A stretch of 23,126 nucleotides of DNA. Origin: Saccoglossus kowalevskii. Its lineage: Eukaryota > Hemichordata > Enteropneusta > Harrimaniidae. Positions 10,756-23,126 of the stretch are shown here, piece by piece. Numbering within the stretch: position 1 is the stretch's first letter; the number at the start of each line of letters is the position of its first letter. The notes under the pieces are model-generated. The model saw only the letters and a list, made by a program, of their open reading frames with translations, ran no database searches and was not told where the DNA came from. The stretch is taken from positions 1,053,140 to 1,076,265 of the forward strand of contig NW_003126883.1 of the NCBI RefSeq assembly GCF_000003605.2, written 5' to 3'. The translations under genes and the position numbers were made by a program.

Positions 10756-13700
10756 GTAAGTACAGTCATTACAAATCGGCTGTCTTGGCCGGTGTTATTT
10801 AGCGCCATAACATTACCAAGTAAGAACAAGACTTATTCAAGAACTGATTTTTTCAGGGAGTGTTGCTAACTCTGTTGACACTCACTGGTGTACACATACA
10901 CAACCCACTTGTAAATTGTGGAAAATATCAGCGCAGAGGTCATATATGTACGAACTTACCTGTAGACTGTAGTTCTAAAATAACGGCATGTTTTCTCAAC
11001 CGACACAAACTTGGTTGTGACTTTATCGTCTGCGCTGTTAAAATTGTGCTTAATTCTTCCTGGCGCGGAAAGTTTGAAGGATACCGAATCCATTATATAA
11101 ATACATATAAAATATGAAATTTTTAAATTTAATATGTTATTTTTCTGCTGTTTTTGGGCAGATTGACAACTGTTCCGAACTTTTCGCATCGGCAAAACAG
11201 TCGATTACGCAGAATGATTTCTTTTTTCTGATTCGTCAACAATCGGCCAGCTAGGATATCTTAACCAATGAGTGGTCGTTTGTACGCCTATGATATAAAG
11301 CCCTAACAATAAAGTTCCGTTTCATGTATAATTTTGTTATGAATCTGTGTTTTTTTTTTTTTTATTTTATTTTAAAAATTTCACTATATTTTATTTTATT
11401 TTTTTTAAAGCTGTGAGAATTGTGTAGACTTACTTTTTGCCAGAGGTTCTGGCTCGTGCCCGGAATGCAATACTGCCTTGAGAAGAAACAATTTCAGATT
11501 GCAGCTATTTGAAGATCCAGTTGTGGAAAAAGAAGTAGATATCAGAAAAAGAATTTTAAAGGAGTGAGTGATTTACCACCTACTATAATTTATTCATATT
11601 GTGGTTTTTTTGAATATAGATAAATGTTTTACCAATACATGACGAATGGTGATTTTACAAAAACCCCGGTACTACAAATAGAGATTTTTTGTATACAAAT
11701 AAAAATGATGGTTTTCACAGATACAATTGGAGATATTACAAAACAATACAATTGGAAGTTTTCCGAGTACAAATGCATATTTTACAAATACAAATGGATT
11801 TTTAGTAGGAATAAAGATGGAAATTTTACGAATACAAATTAAGATTTTACAAACCCAAATGAGAACAATATGCACAGATGATAAGCTCATTTTTTAATTA
11901 TGGTGTCAAAGTGTCAGTGAATTTAGGCTTGTGTAGCAAGAACCATAGTATATAAAATACAAAACCTCTCTGTATTTGGATTTTCTATTTATATGACAAC
12001 TCAACACTTACAAGGTATATTAATCTTATTTAGCTGACTTAGAACAGAACTGGTTTTTGTTTTTACTTGTATTTAATATGACAAATTATTTTCACCAACC
12101 CACCCTAGACTGATCTAAATGACCAGGTCCTGTAGGGAGAAATATTTTTGTCCAGGCATATCACTTGTAAATTCAGAGCTTTAATTAGCTATGTCAATTG
12201 ATATTGTTTTTCGCATTTATCATTTGTCCTCTTGTGCATAGTATATGTGACCTGACGTCAACAAACGTAGAATATGGTAGGATGGTAGAATAGATTTCAC
12301 CAACATTCCAAATGCACAGTACACAACTCGTCCATTTTATTATATTGTTTAATTCACAAATATTCACTGGATTTTAAATTCACAGAATTTCCAGTGAAAT
12401 AGTTGTATTTAATTTTAAATGCTCATGTGGATTTAATTTCAGTTATTAGCACAAATAGCAAAATTAAAACAAAGCGAAAAATTGTGTTTATATATACATA
12501 GTGTATAGAGAATTCTTTTTTTGTTATTAAATTCAATTATGAGTTAACATCAAGACGTGCCGAGCTATGTTTTGCTCTTTTCTGTATGAGTATGTATGAA
12601 GTATGAAACAGTCCTAGTCAACTTTCATGATCTATTTTCATCCTAGTTATTGCAAAAAAGAGGAAGATTTTTCCACTTTAAGAGAATTTAATGATTACTT
12701 AGAAGACATAGAAACTATAAGTGAGTTGAAAGTTTTTTTTTATTCTGTGTTTTCCATTTGTTTGCTGAGTCATGTACATAGTAGAATCACCTTGGATGTG
12801 TAAACTTTTGAACATGTTGCATTCAACAACAATTGTTGCATGACACGTGGATTTCAGTTTTATAAATTCCATCTAAAGTTTATTCAGCTGATGTCTTTAA
12901 CCCACCTACCTCTCCTATAGTAATAATTTAATTTATTAAGGCACATAATACTGTGGACAAATCAAGAAGTTTTTCTCCCACAAAGAGATAATTTTTGAGA
13001 ACTTGGGAAGTTGAAAAATGATTAACTCTGGTTTACTATTCTCTAATATTTTGATGATAGATAAACCACATGGAATGGTGCCCAGTTTTAACTTCAACAA
13101 TTTTCACCCAAACTGATTGAAGGTAAAAAAAAAATAGAAAAAAAAAAATTTTTTAACTTCTATAAACAAGATAAAAAAAACAAACCCATGCTTGAATTTG
13201 AAATAAAAGCCGTCACATGCATAATCCACCTGAATACTTAGACTAGATAAAGAACAATACATATTTGGATTGTATGTACAACCACAGGTTTGACACATTT
13301 CTCACATACCACAAAGATGTGCAATACAATTTCTCATTATGTCCCCAGTATTCAACCTTGCCAATAACATTGATGTGGAATCTACAAAGAAAAAAATGGA
13401 GGAGTACAGAAAAGCTAACAGGGAACAAATAATGAAAAGCAAAGGAAAACTGGTAATTATTACTTACACCATTGAATAACCATTGTTGGGGGGGGGGGGA
13501 TTCTAGCTTTGTAAATATCTAAATGTATCTTTCTGGTTTCTCTTTGTAGTTGTAATGTAATACTCAAGTTTTGTTTGGTCGTACCTATGTAGTTTTAGTA
13601 AAGTGATGGATTGTATTATATATCAACCAAAATGAGTAAGAGTGCTGAAAAGAAACAAAACAAATCTTTATTATCATCAAAGATCCTCCAAATTAGGAGG

Positions 13701-16268
13701 GGGGGGGGGCTATACACAATTTTAAGCCCAGGTATTACATGCTAACATCTCTAGAATGTGTATTAAATATGATATGGCTTTATAATTGACCCTTCTAGAG
13801 GTAAAACATCGTAGGGAGTACAGATGCGCAATTAATGAGAATTTCTCAATTATTTTCCCCAAAAATTCAGTTGTCATTGAAGCTGAAAAGCAGTCCCATG
13901 ACAACAATTGAGATATGGTATATGAATTATTACTATTATAAGGCTATAATACCCACAGAAAGTGCCAGGATGTGTGACCTTTAGAGGTCATTCATAAGGC
14001 CAATTAACACTATCTGGTACTAAGGGAATAAATAATATTGTTATTGATTTTTGCAGAGTAAAGATGAAGCCTACATCGAGGCACTGGTGGAACAGGAGAG
14101 ATGTGAAGAGGAGGAAAAAAGACAGATGTACATGTTACAAAAGACAGAAGAAAAAAAGAAGAAAACAAGAAATAGAGAAGCTCTCATTGATGATTTGGTA
14201 TGTATTTGCTATCAGTTCTTGTTCAGGTGCAGTCTGAATCCGGGACATCTGTTTTTGTCTGTGTTTATCAGTCAGTTTGTTAATATTTCCTTAGACAGTA
14301 TGGATCATGTTGAATTTGAATTTCTGATAATGTTGAATTTTTTTTTCTATTGCTAAAACAGATGTTTTCTGATCAAAATGTTGAAGATATCTTAGCCACA
14401 TATGAGGCTAAATCCAAAGATGTTCATAGGCCGTTGGGCTATGGATCCATTCCAATCACGGTTCCTAAACCTGCAACGAAATTTTCATCAGGAATTAGAG
14501 TGGTGAGTTCTGCTCCTGCTTTTGCCATCCACCATCTCTCTCATAACTTTTATACTCTACCAATGTAATCATTTCTTGTAAATGACATGGCAGTAAAATT
14601 AATACAAAACAGATTGAGAATTGTGTGTCTCCAGACTCACTGTGTACATAAAATAAACATAAAGCTATTCTCGCATTCCTGGTCTGTTGTAAGTGTGAAA
14701 ACAATATTATCCCCTACATGGATCATCATGGTACATCATTCCCTGATTTGTTAATATTAGCAAGATCAGTAAAGATGAAAAATACTGTCCTACGGAGCGA
14801 TTCATAACATAACGAGCCAGAATTACGAATTGAGCCGTGAAAGCAATGTTGAATAGGAAGCTTTGCTTTTGTCAGAGTACTGTAAATATGTGTTTATTCA
14901 TACCGGTACTACATGTAGTTGGTGTGCAATGAGGATAAAATTATATTGTTGTCATCTGATTTTTATCTGCTCTATCTGCTTGGTACATTACGTGGATGAT
15001 AGGTAGTATGTTTTGTGATGCAAAACAATACATCTATGAATTTGAGCCAGCTTGCATGTACTCTGAACACTTCAAGCTTGTTTCACTGAATAATAGCATA
15101 TTTTAAGGTGATGTGAGAAAAAAAATTCTATACACAAAGAGCCTTCGATATTATTCTGTCTTTGGTTGTATTTCAAATTGATTCTTCTAATTTCAGCCTC
15201 TTTTATGGTCGCTGGGAAGAGGGGTCATATGCTAGGACAAGTTCTGTATTAAAGAAATTTAATTCCCTAACTGGTTTCATCCTATAACTTATGACCAATA
15301 AAATTGTGTTTATTTCTTTTAAGGGTGTCCGAGGTGATGAGAATTTTCTACCTATTCCGAAGCTAGAAGAAACTTTGTTTATATACAAAGCAGTAACACA
15401 AAAAACATTTGGACCGGCTGCCCCATCTAGTCAAGAGGTTGAAACTCTAGGGTAAATAACGTTATATCATTCATCCCATCCTTCTAAAATGAAACATTTG
15501 ACTGCATCAAATTTTTGTTCTAATGACTTTGTTGATCATTGTGATAAAGAAACCTTTTTTCTATTTTATTCAAGTAAATATTGTATTTGCTTAATTATTG
15601 AAGTAAGAATGCTTACATAAATTCACTGCTGACCATGCTGTATTAATTGTGTGTGCTTACCTTAGAGATGTGCTTCTCGTTGAGGAAATACATGTATATT
15701 GAAATTTACCTTTTCAGTCTTCTGGCTATATAGTAATTTTATAAACATATGTTGTTGCTTATTGGCTGTTCGTGCACAGAAGTTTACATAGAATATAATT
15801 TTGTCACGGTTCAGCCATTCCTTGATATCATTCAAACCTAGTATTGGTACATTCATTGAACATCAAGGGACCTTGTTGCACATCATTCTTTAATAGATAA
15901 GATTTGAAATGGCTGACTGGTGGCCATTTAGTTTTAAAGAATGTGGTGAGCCATACCTGTGACATGCTTGTTATGGTCACATTCTGAGTGATATGTACTG
16001 GTACCTGTATAAAATTGCATTGCAAATGTATGTCATCTCTTGACGTGTTTCTTTTTTACTTTGTCTTCTCAGATACACTAAACATGTTCGTCCAGCATCT
16101 CCTCAAGGCATTGGTGGTGGATATCAATCAATGCTTGCCTGTCACAGAGCCATGCAAGATGCTTTCTGCGGTCTCTTTTATGTCCCTGAAAAATCACCAT
16201 CTCCAACTCCTAGTGTGTCTAGTACAATAAGTACCGGTAGTGACAGTACAGAGATGGATGTCAGTTGA
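10667..16268 (+). CDS. MNAT1: CDK-activating kinase assembly factor MAT1, complete
   Basis: MAT1 joins CDK7 and cyclin H to form the CDK-activating kinase, and tethers it to TFIIH in the nucleus for transcription and nucleotide excision repair. The coding sequence is the join 10667-10755, 11411-11563, 12647-12720, 13349-13452, 14057-14197, 14362-14502, 15324-15451 and 16073-16268, all GT-AG, giving 341 aa. Residues 1-50 form a C3HC4 RING with C6, C9, C26, H28, C31, C34, C46 and C49, the same spacing as human MAT1. Residues about 107-187 are charged and helical (coiled-coil region). Residues about 244-312 match the CDK7/cyclin H binding C-terminus, including [17 protein letters not shown]. The start sits in a strong context (CACCATGG). 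The protein is about 30 residues longer than the 309-aa human protein, mostly a Ser/Thr/Pro-rich tail after residue 316. Exons 5 and 6 are both 141 nt and phase 0. Identification is secure; exact exon edges are hand-called. Confidence 0.96.
11411..11563 (+). CDS. MNAT1: MNAT1 coding exon 2 (RING, second half)
   Basis: The acceptor AAAG follows a long T-rich tract (11349-11408). The exon completes the RING (C31, C34, C46, C49) and continues through [18 protein letters not shown]. The donor is GTGAGT at 11564, phase 2. Confidence 0.95.
11564..12646 (+). other. MNAT1 intron 2
   Basis: A 1.1-kb GT-AG intron. Its first part holds a degenerate array of about 21 bp period (annotated separately). 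The rest is AT-rich, CpG-poor sequence in which I see nothing. Confidence 0.8.
11640..11875 (+). repeat. Degenerate ~21-bp tandem array in MNAT1 intron 2
   Basis: Units vary around ACAAATACAAATGGAGATTTT. Examples are ATACAATTGGAGATATT, GAGTACAAATGCATATTTT, ACAAATACAAATGGATTTTT, ACGAATACAAATTAAGATTTT and ACAAACCCAAATGAGAACAA. Roughly ten units are visible with spacing of about 19 to 28 bases. The array explains why open frames persist here on both strands. Confidence 0.6.
12647..12720 (+). CDS. MNAT1: MNAT1 coding exon 3
   Basis: Encodes [20 protein letters not shown] (residues 82-101), matching the conserved segment after the RING in MAT1 proteins. Acceptor CCTAG, donor GTGAGT, phase 1 at the end. 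Confidence 0.93.
12721..13348 (+). other. MNAT1 intron 3
   Basis: A GT-AG intron of 628 bases. It contains the 12-bp palindrome CAACAATTGTTG (12827-12838) and a long A-rich tract with a short T run near 13125-13157. No other structure was seen. Confidence 0.8.
13349..13452 (+). CDS. MNAT1: MNAT1 coding exon 4
   Basis: Encodes residues 107-140, beginning [20 protein letters not shown] (residues 106-125, the first Ile being split by the intron). This is the family's NLTNNVDLDNTKKKME-like segment. Acceptor CCCCAG; the donor GTAATT is weaker than the others. Confidence 0.93.
13453..14056 (+). other. MNAT1 intron 4, with two poly-G runs
   Basis: A 604-base intron containing runs of 12 G (13488-13499) and 11 G (13699-13709) on the transcribed-sense strand, and one copy of a dispersed repeat (13920-14010). 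Confidence 0.8.
13920..14010 (+). repeat. Dispersed repeat 2, copy in MNAT1 intron 4
   Basis: The 20-mer CCAGGATGTGTGACCTTTAG (13965-13984) recurs exactly on the other strand at 20698-20717. Weaker similarity continues on both sides (TCATTCATAAGGCCAATTAAC here against ATCATGAAAATGGCCTATTA in the other copy). Ends are not defined. Confidence 0.55.
14057..14197 (+). CDS. MNAT1: MNAT1 coding exon 5 (coiled coil)
   Basis: Residues 141-187 are rich in Glu, Lys, Arg and Gln with few breaks, as expected for the central coiled coil of MAT1. Length is 141 nt, phase 0 at both ends. Acceptor TTGCAG, donor GTATGT. Confidence 0.93.
14362..14502 (+). CDS. MNAT1: MNAT1 coding exon 6 (linker)
   Basis: Residues 188-234 lead from the coiled coil to the CDK7/cyclin H binding region and include [12 protein letters not shown], aligned to the family's KPVTFSTGIKM. 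The exon is symmetric, so skipping it would keep frame. Acceptor AAACAG, donor GTGAGT. Confidence 0.92.
14503..15323 (+). other. MNAT1 intron 6
   Basis: An 821-base GT-AG intron, AT-rich and CpG-poor. I see no repeat, exon or RNA gene in it. Confidence 0.8.
15324..15451 (+). CDS. MNAT1: MNAT1 coding exon 7
   Basis: Residues 235-276 include [12 protein letters not shown], the counterpart of PIHKLEEALYEY in the human protein, followed by [15 protein letters not shown]. The donor GTAAAT splits a Gly codon at phase 2. Confidence 0.92.
15452..16072 (+). other. MNAT1 intron 7
   Basis: A 621-base GT-AG intron with a clear polypyrimidine tract before the acceptor at 16072. Short frames on both strands are unsupported. 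Confidence 0.8.
16073..16268 (+). CDS. MNAT1: MNAT1 coding exon 8 and stop
   Basis: Residues 278-341 open with [11 protein letters not shown] and [19 protein letters not shown], strongly conserved in MAT1. A tail follows containing SPSPTPS and then repeated Ser/Thr, ending in TGA at 16266-16268. The human protein stops a few residues after the conserved block. Confidence 0.94.
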
Positions 16269-16830
16269 CAAGCCAAAGTCTTTATATAAGCCACCATTTG
16301 ATTGGAGATAAAACAAACATGGTGTTCCCTGATTGACTGCCTGGCTAGGTGTTGTGAGGGGGCCGTTGCATGCTTATATATCGCTCTCACAGTTGGAGGA
16401 TCTAAAATATATATGGCAATGTCTTACTTTATTCAACACATTTCACTGAAAGTTTATATGTAAAATAGGACATGACCATTTTTGATGACCCCCTGCAAGA
16501 GGCCAAACAGAAACTTAAAAATAGAACACAAGACTTGAAGAAGAATGACATATTTTTTCTTAAAACAATGTGTGCAAATTATTTAGAAGATTTTTTTCTG
16601 TTGAACTTTTGCATCACTAGTGTACCCATATTGGGAAAGTATTGTTCTATTGGCATTTACTCAATGTTTACAATGAGAAATACATTGTACTCTTAGACAA
16701 ACATCGAAAATTAAAGAAAACTGAAGCCCAGAATCACAAGTAAACATATGTTGTATACCATCTGATCAACTTGAAGTTTTGACAGATTTTATTTTTTGTC
16801 CGGACACCAATAAATTAATTTGTACACTGT
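16269..16830 (+). other. MNAT1 3' UTR
   Basis: Sequence from the stop codon to just past the first well-placed poly(A) signal. It holds an unsupported open frame around 16472-16696. The length of about 560 bases is inferred, not observed. Confidence 0.5.
16809..16814 (+). terminator. MNAT1 poly(A) signal AATAAA
   Basis: A canonical AATAAA hexamer lies about 540 bases after the stop codon and is followed by a T/GT-rich element (about 16829-16843), the usual arrangement for cleavage and polyadenylation. Confidence 0.65.
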
Positions 16831-16843
16831 TTTTTTGTGTGTC

Positions 16844-18300
16844 ATTAATTGATTGTAGTATGTGCAGATTACTGTGGCTGTGCTTCAGTGTTGAAATTTT
16901 GTTTTGTCATTAAAAAAAAACAATGGGTGTACAGGGCATTCACTTCAGAGATGAGAAAGACCCAGTTTCAAAACCAAACTGTTACTATCAATCAGGCTCT
17001 GGTATACATAGGCATCATGCGCCTACTGCCTAACAATGACATATTGTGCCAAAAAAACAATGTTTTAATGCTATAAATCTTCAAGCGTCTCCCAAAATAG
17101 TATATTTTTTAATGTCCACAGTACAGATAGCCATCAAGGACGCCCTCAAACTGCTCAGTTTGAAAAATTCATATAATTTGATGTATAATGGTTGATATGA
17201 AGAGCATGCCTCTTTAGTAATACTTTTCATGTTTAAGTTATTAACCTCTCAGTTATGTATCTGCACAGGAAATGACATTGTCCTCTGCAGAATTTGGCAA
17301 CTAATTTCTCAAATTAAAAACATTGCCACAAATTTTTGAAACATGTAATAACATGTGATCCACAGGTTGTAAAACTATGGGATGAATTTGTATCTCATTT
17401 ATGACTCTGTAGCATGCTCCAATTTGAGTGTCCCCGGTAACTTTCACAATATTGGTTAGTCAAAAATTGTCATTGAAATGAGGAACGCTAGTCAATATAT
17501 CATTAGGTATTTGATTTAAATATGACTTCAAGTTAATTCTACATCAACATTTCAGAAACATAGGGTTCACATCTGCAAATTATTGGTCCAATGTTTGCCA
17601 TTCTAAAAGCTCTGGAGGGTGAAAAATGGCAGATTGGATACACTGATTTTATTTATATTTAATAAGGGCCAGCAAGGGGTATTTTTTGTAAGCTGTAATC
17701 ATTTTTTTTTTGTAATAATGTAATTTAAATAAATAAAAAACATAATTTCGTAGACATAGGCAAGGTGTAGAATGTAATAAGCTATTTTATTCGTCCGTAA
17801 TTTGTAATAAGCTTTAACTTTTTGTAAGCGTATATAAAGCATTTTCCACATTAAATGTTGTAATTCATGCACAATTTCCAATTTTGATTCTTAAAACAAA
17901 TAATCAAATATATTATAAAAATGTAATTAGGAATTTGCTTTATCTATAAAGTGTAAAAATCTATTTTTTATTGTAAATGAAACTTTCATTTTTTTCCCTG
18001 TAAAAACGTAAAATGCCTTTTTTATTTCCTGTAACCTGTAGCAGCTATACCCCATGCCCCCCTCTTTAATTTAATATGTTGGGATTTAAAATCCATATTT
18101 CATTTTGTAAATCGTATTAAAAACAATAGGTATGTATGAAAACAAACAGTGACCTACTGCATTTTTTTTTACATGCAAATGAGAAGTTTTCAGTTATTAA
18201 TTTATAATGAGAAATGTGAATATTTGCAGAAAAAAATGTTGCCCTAGAAAATCATCCGCTACCTCAACGTTTTAAATGGACAGTCTCTGAAGATTGATCA
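16844..18300. other. MNAT1-SLC38A6 spacer, no gene
   Basis: An AT-rich spacer with few CpG. I looked for TRMT5, which sits between these genes in human, and saw no coding segment on either strand. The right half contains a GTAA-rich segment bounded by imperfect inverted repeats (annotated separately). Confidence 0.6.
17672..18057. repeat. Candidate non-autonomous element with short inverted ends
   Basis: GCAAGGGGTAT (17672-17682) and ATACCCCATGC (18047-18057) are reverse complements at 10 of 11 positions. The enclosed 386 bases are very AT-rich with many GTAA and GTAATAAGC motifs. No target duplication was identified, so this could be coincidence. Confidence 0.3.
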
Positions 18301-18447
18301 TTTATTTCTATTCGATATATCACAGTCCCTCTATAGAAGGACTGTGGATATATCAAGTACCTCTTCACCGCGGCAACAACACTTTCTGTGAACTATTAAA
18401 CACAAACCTAGGTGGTCTGTGTTCCGAGGTCACTTTAGTAAAGTAAA
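18300..18447 (+). promoter_or_regulatory. Probable SLC38A6 promoter and 5' UTR
   Basis: CpG reappears here (ACCGCGGC, TTCCGAGG and others) after a long CpG-poor spacer and continues into exon 1 and the start of intron 1, as expected for an unmethylated 5' end. No convincing TATA box. The transcription start is not placed. Confidence 0.4.
18314..18354. repeat. 41-bp near-perfect palindrome upstream of SLC38A6
   Basis: GATATATCACAGTCC (18314-18328) pairs with GGACTGTGGATATATC (18339-18354) with a single-base bulge. Between them lies CTCTATAGAA, which with its neighbours contains TCTATAGA, itself a palindrome. It ends 93 bases before the start codon, inside the probable promoter or 5' UTR, so it may act as a DNA cruciform, a dimeric binding site or an RNA hairpin. 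Confidence 0.8.
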
Positions 18448-23082
<4,635 letters not shown>

Positions 23083-23126
23083 GTTTGTGTGATATTATTC
23101 AGATATGACTTGACATGCTGTCAGAA

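Noticed and set aside
14051-14356. 101-codon continuous frame covering MNAT1 exon 5 and the following intron.
   Set aside because: Only 14057-14197 is coding; the rest is readthrough past a good GTATGT donor, and exon 6 continues the MAT1 protein.
16472-16696. 74-codon frame in the MNAT1 3' UTR.
   Set aside because: It lies between the MNAT1 stop and its poly(A) signal and has no recognisable domain.
16844-18300. Search for TRMT5 between MNAT1 and SLC38A6.
   Set aside because: No methyltransferase motif or linked exons were seen on either strand.

Overview
The window is a eukaryotic, AT-rich stretch with spliced genes. It probably comes from an invertebrate animal, and more likely a marine deuterostome or lophotrochozoan than a vertebrate. 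The reasons are two short-intron genes with clear animal orthologues, canonical GT-AG introns of about 0.1 to 1.4 kb, many small degenerate repeats, and a patchy CpG pattern typical of invertebrate mosaic methylation. I cannot name the species from the sequence.

Layout. Bases 1 to about 10,400 hold no gene that I can support. They carry a 162-bp hAT-type MITE with a perfect 8-bp target duplication (2519-2696), a 54-bp-period minisatellite with a higher-order duplication (5430-6040, with decayed copies on both sides), a CpG-rich copy of a dispersed repeat (about 6599-6868), a 37-bp hairpin (8536-8572) and a tiny piggyBac-like palindromic element in TTAA sites (10010-10069). Bases 10667-16268 (+) are a complete eight-exon MNAT1 gene. 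It encodes MAT1, the RING-finger assembly factor of the CDK-activating kinase and TFIIH, predicted here at 341 aa. A poly(A) signal lies at 16809. A 1.6-kb AT-rich spacer follows. Bases 18448-23082 (+) are the first eight coding exons (303 codons plus 2 nt) of an SLC38 sodium-coupled neutral amino acid transporter, closest to SLC38A6, which runs off the right edge.

The two genes share no pathway, but their adjacency and shared orientation are informative: MNAT1 and SLC38A6 are also close neighbours in the human genome, with TRMT5 between them, so this looks like retained ancestral microsynteny. Exon joins were made by hand from splice sites and reading frame. All joins keep frame (MNAT1 coding lengths 89, 153, 74, 104, 141, 141, 128 and 196 = 1026 nt; SLC38A6 69, 149, 127, 40, 82, 142, 222 and 80 nt). 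No tRNA, rRNA, CRISPR array or prokaryotic-style operon was seen.
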